A stretch of 64,000 bases of DNA from Leptoclinus maculatus. Its lineage: Eukaryota; Chordata; Actinopteri; Perciformes; Stichaeidae. Location: contig JAVDOI010000008.1 of the NCBI GenBank assembly GCA_032191485.1, positions 17,786,674 through 17,850,673 of the forward strand. The letters are read 5' to 3'. Under the pieces are notes generated by a model. The model was not told where the DNA came from. It saw only the letters and a program-made list of their open reading frames with translations, and searched no databases. Position 1 is the stretch's first letter. Each line of letters opens with the position of its first letter. Position numbers and translations under genes: made by a program. Positions 58,966 through 64,000 of this stretch are shown one piece after another.

Positions 58966-59666
58966 AGGGGGTGAAGTACGAGAGAGGAGACGTGAAGCAA
59001 ACAGAGATGTAGGGAACATAAATACAGGATGCAGAAACAGAACAAGTGACACCAACTCCAAATTGTTGCTATGCCTTCGCTGGCATTTGAATTTTGCAGA
59101 TCTGTGTTGTTATAGATATTGATAATGCATGACTTCAAATGTAGTTATTAATTCATTGTGATTTCAGTGTATAAACATGCTTGTCAGTGTGGTGAAACTG
59201 ACATTTAGCTTTGGCAACATTGTACACAGATTCCAATAAAGTCTTGAAAGACGGAAACAAGAGGGTGCCACCCGTTCAGAGATGAAGAAAAAAAGAGAGA
59301 GTAGAATAAAAGGGCGGCAGAGAAGCAAACACAGGTTTGACAGAGGTAGGAGAGGTGACGACAGGCAATAGGTAATGTTTTTCTCCTCCGATTCCCTTCG
59401 AGGTAACGATTTGAAGGTTCAATGGGCAAGATTACAGCCCTGGTAGAGATGAGTTAAAAATACAGGGTGAGTTGTAACGCCGTCTGCGGCGAGTGAGTGA
59501 CACACACACATCAGCGTGCTGCGGCGCCGGGGCTCCGCGCTCGCTGTTATTGGCTGTTTTCAACTGTAGCACGGATGAAAAGAGTCAGCATTACAGCTGT
59601 CAATTCAGATGGAGATCAGGTGGTGGGAATGAGCGGGGAGACAGCAGATAGAGGCTCTGGGTTTGT

Positions 59667-59667
<1 letters not shown>
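58966..59667. other. Unique non-coding sequence
   Basis: No gene or recognised repeat. Confidence 0.42.

Positions 59668-59735
<68 letters not shown>
59668..59735. repeat. (CA)n microsatellite
   Basis: About 34 perfect CA units. Confidence 0.98.
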
Positions 59736-59738
<3 letters not shown>

Positions 59739-60189
59739 GACATTAACGTGTGCATGAACGCATGCATGCAGAGGCATTTGCAGATGCTAACCCTTGCAAA
59801 ATAAATCCCAATTCAAAATCCTCCTTTTCTTGATCGCTGTTGTTCTCCTGACTCTTTTTAGACTGAAAAAAAAAAAAAACAATGGCAGCTGCAGGAGGGT
59901 CTGATCATTCAACACTTAAAGTATACAGAATCATGTTCAGTTTTCAGAGGGCTATAAGATCTGCCAATATTTCACACACGCTTCTCATGTTCTGCAATCG
60001 ACACCATTCAAAGTATTCAACGTGCGACTGAGAAAGAAAGAGAGAAATTTCCCAAAGAGAGTAATTAATTTCCTGGCACCTCAGATCTGGAGCTTGTAAG
60101 GGGCAAGTGAAACAATGAGCGGATAAAACCCCCCCACAACTCCACTGTACTGTAGGTTTCACTGCTAACAGACAGATGCCAATCTAGCT
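59736..60189. other. Unique non-coding sequence
   Basis: A14-type run near 59866-59879. No gene. Confidence 0.42.
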
Positions 60190-60213
60190 CCCCCCCCCCC
60201 CCCCCCCCCCCCC
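60190..60213. repeat. Poly-C run (24)
   Basis: Twenty-four consecutive C, the second longest in the window. Confidence 0.97.
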
Positions 60214-60676
60214 TCCTCCCACCCCACAACCCCCTGCTAGACATGTGTGCTAGTTGGCTGAGAGACATTAGCATTTGTTTTACCCCCCATCCCATGTGCT
60301 AGAGCCTCAGGCACAACAGTCAAAGAGACACCACCACCTCCCAATATCTCATCTCTCAGAGTGTGAACACGAGACCGAGTGTGCTCTCACTCACACACTG
60401 TGGCCATTCATGGCTGAACTGCGTGCCCCCCCAGTGTGATTTTGTTTGTTAGATATCAGTAATTTGTTTGTGATCTGCATATAGGAAAAAAAAACCATCA
60501 TAAAGACTCATTTTGCATTGTGCTGTGCTTTGCTTTGGCAATACCGTTCTAATGGATTGCCATGCCAATAGGGAGCTGGATTGTGAGTGCGTTGGAGCCG
60601 GCTGCATGTCCACATTGCGGCGTGCATGTGCTAGTGCGCCCCCTAGCTCTCAGCCGAGGCCCTTCCTCTTGTCTTT

Positions 60677-60710
60677 CCTCCTCCTCCTCCTCCTCCTCCT
60701 GCTCCTGCTG
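60677..60710. repeat. (TCC)n trinucleotide repeat
   Basis: About eight CTC units followed by GCTCCTGCTG. Leu or Ser repeats in the frames here are products of the repeat. Confidence 0.93.
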
Positions 60711-60879
60711 TTCCTCTCTTGCCCTACATATCAGTCCCGGAGAGAATAGACCCGTCTAACACCCGGCTTCACAGAGACGCTGTTTTGTCATGTTTTATAT
60801 CATTCTACTAATGGCAAGAAAAGCAGGTCCTCTGACTAAAGACTGCAGTATCCCTAAAGATCTCTGGTAACAAATGCTT

Positions 60880-60925
60880 TGCAAAAAAAAAAGAAGAAGG
60901 AGAAGAAGAAGAAGAAAAAAAAAAC
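60880..60925. repeat. A-rich and (GAA)n tract
   Basis: A9 followed by GAAGAAGGAGAAGAAGAAGAAG and another A run. Confidence 0.92.
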
Positions 60926-61049
60926 GTGACGACTCGCCTTAACTGAGCTCTCTGTTCTCACCAGCAAAAAGCTCTTGTTTTGTAAACAGTCTGAGAATGG
61001 CTGTGCTTTTTGATCCGTATTTGTAATAAAGGAGAAAAAAGAGAGACAG

Positions 61050-61052
<3 letters not shown>

Positions 61053-61103
<51 letters not shown>
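61053..61103. repeat. (GA)n microsatellite
   Basis: About 25 perfect GA units. Confidence 0.97.
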
Positions 61104-61106
<3 letters not shown>

Positions 61107-61299
61107 AACAGATGGTAGATTTGGCGAGGCCTCTGCCATGCAGTTTATGTAAAAGCCTGTCTGGAAAGAGCACAGACCCCGAAGCATCTCTCACATATTG
61201 AGGAGTCACAGTCACGGCCTGGCTGCAAATAAAGACGCCCCTAATGTCGGTCATTACTGAAATACTACAGTTTTTCTTTTTTTTCAATAAAATAGGGCT

Positions 61300-61323
61300 T
61301 ATTATTATTATTATTATTATTAA
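61300..61323. repeat. (ATT)n trinucleotide repeat
   Basis: About eight ATT units. Confidence 0.93.
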
Positions 61324-61863
61324 TTCCTCACTTCCAAAAAAAAAACAGTCCCTAAAATGTTACTATGACCATATTGTTGTTTTAAAGAAGTATAGAGTCC
61401 ACCAGAAAAAAAGTGATCGAGAGATCTGCAGCTGACAATTATTTGCTTTATCAATTAATGAAAAAAATGCCCACCGCAACTTTCCTAAAGCACAAGGAGA
61501 GGTCTTAAAATGTCTTGTTTTGTTCGGCCGACAGTGAGAAACTCCCAAAATACTAGTTTACAAAGAAAAAACAGCATACCTTCTCATTCAAGTTTTTTTT
61601 TCTCACAATTTGGGCTCGTAGAAAACTTAAAACAATCATTCCATTATCAAAACAGTTTCAGATTATTTTTCCTTTGATCAATTCATCAATTAATGTACTA
61701 ATGGTTCCAGATGTAACTGAGTTTCTGTTGTGTTGATGCTGAAAATGTACACGCACGGACACAGCAAAGCCACCGCGTTATTGTTCAATGATTTATGTTG
61801 AATACTGGTGTTGGTGTACACCGCGTTGCCGGCCAGTGTCAAAATGTTTGGTGCAGAGTGGGC
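61324..61863. other. Unique AT-rich sequence
   Basis: No gene or recognised repeat. Confidence 0.42.
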
Positions 61864-61931
61864 GGACACACATCCACCCACACACACACACACACGCCCA
61901 CACACACACTCACTCACACACACACACACGC
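61864..61931. repeat. Imperfect (CA)n tract
   Basis: CA units interrupted by CACCCACACAC, CACGCCCAC and CACTCACTCAC. Confidence 0.94.
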
Positions 61932-62238
61932 CCACACTCACAGCCCCAAAATGACCTATTTGTGAGCATGTGTGACCTGCGACTGTCGATCAGTGCAAAT
62001 TTGTGAGGCAATGAAGCATGGAGGAGAGTCCCGTCAGAGCAGAGGCTAGACATCACCCCCATCCCCTCCATCCAGAGGAAGTGTGTGTGTGTGTGTGTGG
62101 TGGGGGGGGGCACAGGGTGGAAAAGGCACTATGAATGTAAAGAGGCAAGTGGAAGTGAGGATGGAAGAAGGGCAAATGAGGAAGAGGAGAACTCAAAGCG
62201 GGTGAATCTCGTCTAACAGTGTGATTTAATGTCCTCTG

Positions 62239-62254
62239 CCCCCCCCCCCCCCCC
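62239..62254. repeat. Poly-C run (16)
   Basis: Sixteen consecutive C. A G9 run at 62102-62110 follows a TG tract (62080-62100) just upstream. Confidence 0.96.
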
Positions 62255-62289
62255 ACCACACACATCCCTGAAATGTTGAAAAAACTTCT

Positions 62290-62560
62290 ATTCAAGCCGG
62301 CATATTTTTATTCCTCCTCTTCTCTCTCATTTCACATGGGCTGCAGATGCCTTAATTGTGCTCGCTCTTCAAGGCAGCCTTTTCGCTTGCTCTTGATAAG
62401 TCTTTGATATTCTGTGCTTCACTAATTGTAGTCGCTGCAGTACATCTATCTTTTTTCAATTTCCTGATAATTAGCCTCTAACTCTTTCATCTGTCTTTTC
62501 AAGTGCACTAAATCTCCTTCTCTAATGAAAGTTACACTGAACCCAACAAGGTTGACGGCT
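62290..62560. promoter_or_regulatory. Candidate conserved non-coding element
   Basis: Unique, high-complexity block with GATGCCTTAATTGTGC, TCTTGATAAGTCTTTG, CTTCACTAATTGTAGTCG, CCTGATAATTAGCC and CTCTAATGAAAG. Motif-dense without repeats or a coding frame, and among the most enhancer-like stretches here. Confidence 0.36.
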
Positions 62561-62585
62561 GGTAAAGGAAAAAAAAAAACACCGA

Positions 62586-62606
62586 CGTCTCTCTCCCTCC
62601 TCCCCT

Positions 62607-62657
<51 letters not shown>
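62586..62657. repeat. (CT)n tract
   Basis: Imperfect CTCCC lead-in followed by about 20 CT units. Confidence 0.96.
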
Positions 62658-62659
<2 letters not shown>

Positions 62660-63440
62660 CGTGGGCAGGCCCTGTCCTTGCGTCTCTAACGTGAAAATAT
62701 TCAACCAAAAGAACACAGGAGCCGTTTAATAAGAACACGCTTCAAAATGACTCGGGTTTAATGGATGGGAGATGTGAGGTGAGCGGAAGAACTAACCTGC
62801 AGCGATCCAGCTAAAAAGATCAAAAACACTCAGAAATCACTCAAAGCCACTGCTGCACTCCCAAAAGACCACGGTCCTATCGAGAGGCTCGGAGTAATGA
62901 GCGAGATGGAAAGATCGCTGAGAGGGGGAGCTATGTTATGTATATGATAACATATTAGCACAACATCATTTCAGTGTGACAGCCTAGTTTGTACTCCGAA
63001 GCCCACCCCCCAACTTCTGCTCTGGCAGAATTTATTCTTCCTGCATATTGAAATACCAGAATCAGAGAAGGGAGATACAAAAAGAAAAGCAGCCAGAGAG
63101 GCAGACCGAGATAAAGGCTTTTTGAAGTACAAGCAGTGTTGCTGTAATAGTTTTACGTCTTTTGATTCAGTGTTTCCATGGTGGAAATGCGTTATTGAGA
63201 GCATTACTAAAAGAAATGCAAACATGGTGGCGGCGTGAGAGGAGAGCAGAGAGGAGTGAAGGAGAGGAGAGGAGAAAAAAAAAAAAAAAACAGGCATCAA
63301 AATTGATTTTTCAATCATGCTTGCTGTTTCAAGAGGGCGTCACATGTTCTAATGACCTCATCCCTCTTGTAGTGATGTGAGTTATTTCACACCAGGCCAT
63401 TTTAAACTAAGAGGACTAAGGTGGGTGGGTGTGTGGGAGT
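62658..63440. other. Unique non-coding sequence
   Basis: A purine-rich stretch at 63236-63291 ends in an A16 run. No gene. Confidence 0.42.
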
Positions 63441-63452
63441 GGGGGGGGGGGG
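63441..63452. repeat. Poly-G run (12)
   Basis: Twelve consecutive G after GGGTGGGTGTGTGGGAGT. Confidence 0.95.
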
Positions 63453-63683
63453 TTAGTGCTGCCGCTAAGTAGGGCTCAAAGCTGTGAGGGGTAGTAAAGA
63501 GGAGAGGTGGGGTGGGCTAAGGGAATGGTTAACAGGGTCATTTAGATTGGATGGGAGATCGATACTGAGAGGTAGAGAGGAGGTGCATCTCTGTCACTGT
63601 GATGTGTGGCTGCTGTGTGATTGTTCTGCAGATTACGTACAAGGGAGGGGAAAAAGAAAAGGGAAGTGCTGTCTCTCTCTCTC

Positions 63684-63686
<3 letters not shown>

Positions 63687-63732
<46 letters not shown>
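63687..63732. repeat. (TG)n microsatellite
   Basis: TG tract preceded by a short CT tract. Confidence 0.97.
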
Positions 63733-63733
<1 letters not shown>

Positions 63734-64000
63734 ACCGTCCTCCAGTGATTTAAAACACATTTCATGTTTTTTTTTGTTTGATATTCTATCCCCGCAGAGG
63801 AGGAAATGAAATGCAATGTGCAGTGAATGTTAAGCTTATCGGTGTTTCTTTAAAGATCATCTCCGGTTTTAATTTTGGGGAGGGGGGGGGCAGTGACACT
63901 GAGATGATCACAAGTGACCAATCTATTCATTTATCTAAAGGAGATGTAACGATAAGACGCAAATTAAATCATGCTTTTTTTTTTTTCTTTTTCAGTATAT
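63733..64000. other. Unique end of window
   Basis: No gene. G9 at 63882-63890 and T12 near 63975-63986. Confidence 0.42.

Noticed and set aside
1..64000. CRISPR array, integron, operon or bacterial mobile element
   Set aside because: The direct repeats are simple-sequence DNA or eukaryotic transposon motifs; there are no spacers, no dense coding and no ribosome binding sites.

Overview
This window looks like non-coding nuclear DNA from a ray-finned fish, most likely a percomorph teleost. The evidence is the very high density of long (CA)n/(TG)n and (GA)n/(CT)n microsatellites, the many pure C or G runs, and at least ten interspersed repeats that resemble repeat families I recognise from percomorph genomes. 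No bacterial or organellar features are present. I find no convincing protein-coding gene, rRNA gene or functional tRNA gene. The long open frames are translations of dinucleotide repeats (poly Cys-Val, poly Thr-His, Ser-Leu, Arg-Glu) or chance frames without a recognisable domain.

Layout. 1-9,400: microsatellites (428-470, 610-683, 3990-4014, 4962-5038, 9181-9332) in otherwise unique AT-rich DNA. 9,540-15,110: unique, AT-rich, homeobox-motif-rich blocks that read like conserved regulatory DNA, with a tRNA-derived SINE fragment on the minus strand at 10,890-10,982. 15,234-15,888: a non-autonomous DNA transposon with long imperfect inverted ends. 18,863-19,622: the best-defined mobile element, a 760-bp Harbinger-like MITE with 24-bp ends, TTA target duplication and an internal array of ATACGC/GCGTAT hexamers. 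20,300-21,700: CA-rich. 22,060-22,390: a CpG-containing unique block, followed by a fish dispersed repeat (22,514-22,793). 25,738-25,771: a perfect hairpin. 28,895-32,521: several dispersed repeats, including a foldback element at 30,391-30,870, a second copy of the 22.5-kb repeat and a second SINE copy. 33,300-40,200: unique blocks resembling regulatory elements, interrupted by two more dispersed repeats near 38.1-38.8 kb. 41,200-49,550: poly-C/poly-G pairs, more dispersed repeats, and a cluster of long TG tracts at 46.5-49.3 kb. 50,000-64,000: purine/pyrimidine tracts, long CA tracts, a repeat carrying a CTCF-like motif (56,086-56,099), and a unique block at 62,290-62,560.

Interpretation. 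The absence of exons across 64 kb, together with many separate high-complexity AT-rich blocks carrying TAATTA- and ATGCAAAT-type motifs, fits a large intron or gene desert beside a developmental regulator gene. This is inference: conservation cannot be seen from one sequence, and I cannot name the locus. No new multi-gene system is encoded here. The observations most worth following are the hexamer-array Harbinger MITE, the unusual number of long C/G homopolymers, the inverted TG/CA pairs, the perfect 15-bp hairpin and the repeat-borne CTCF-like site.
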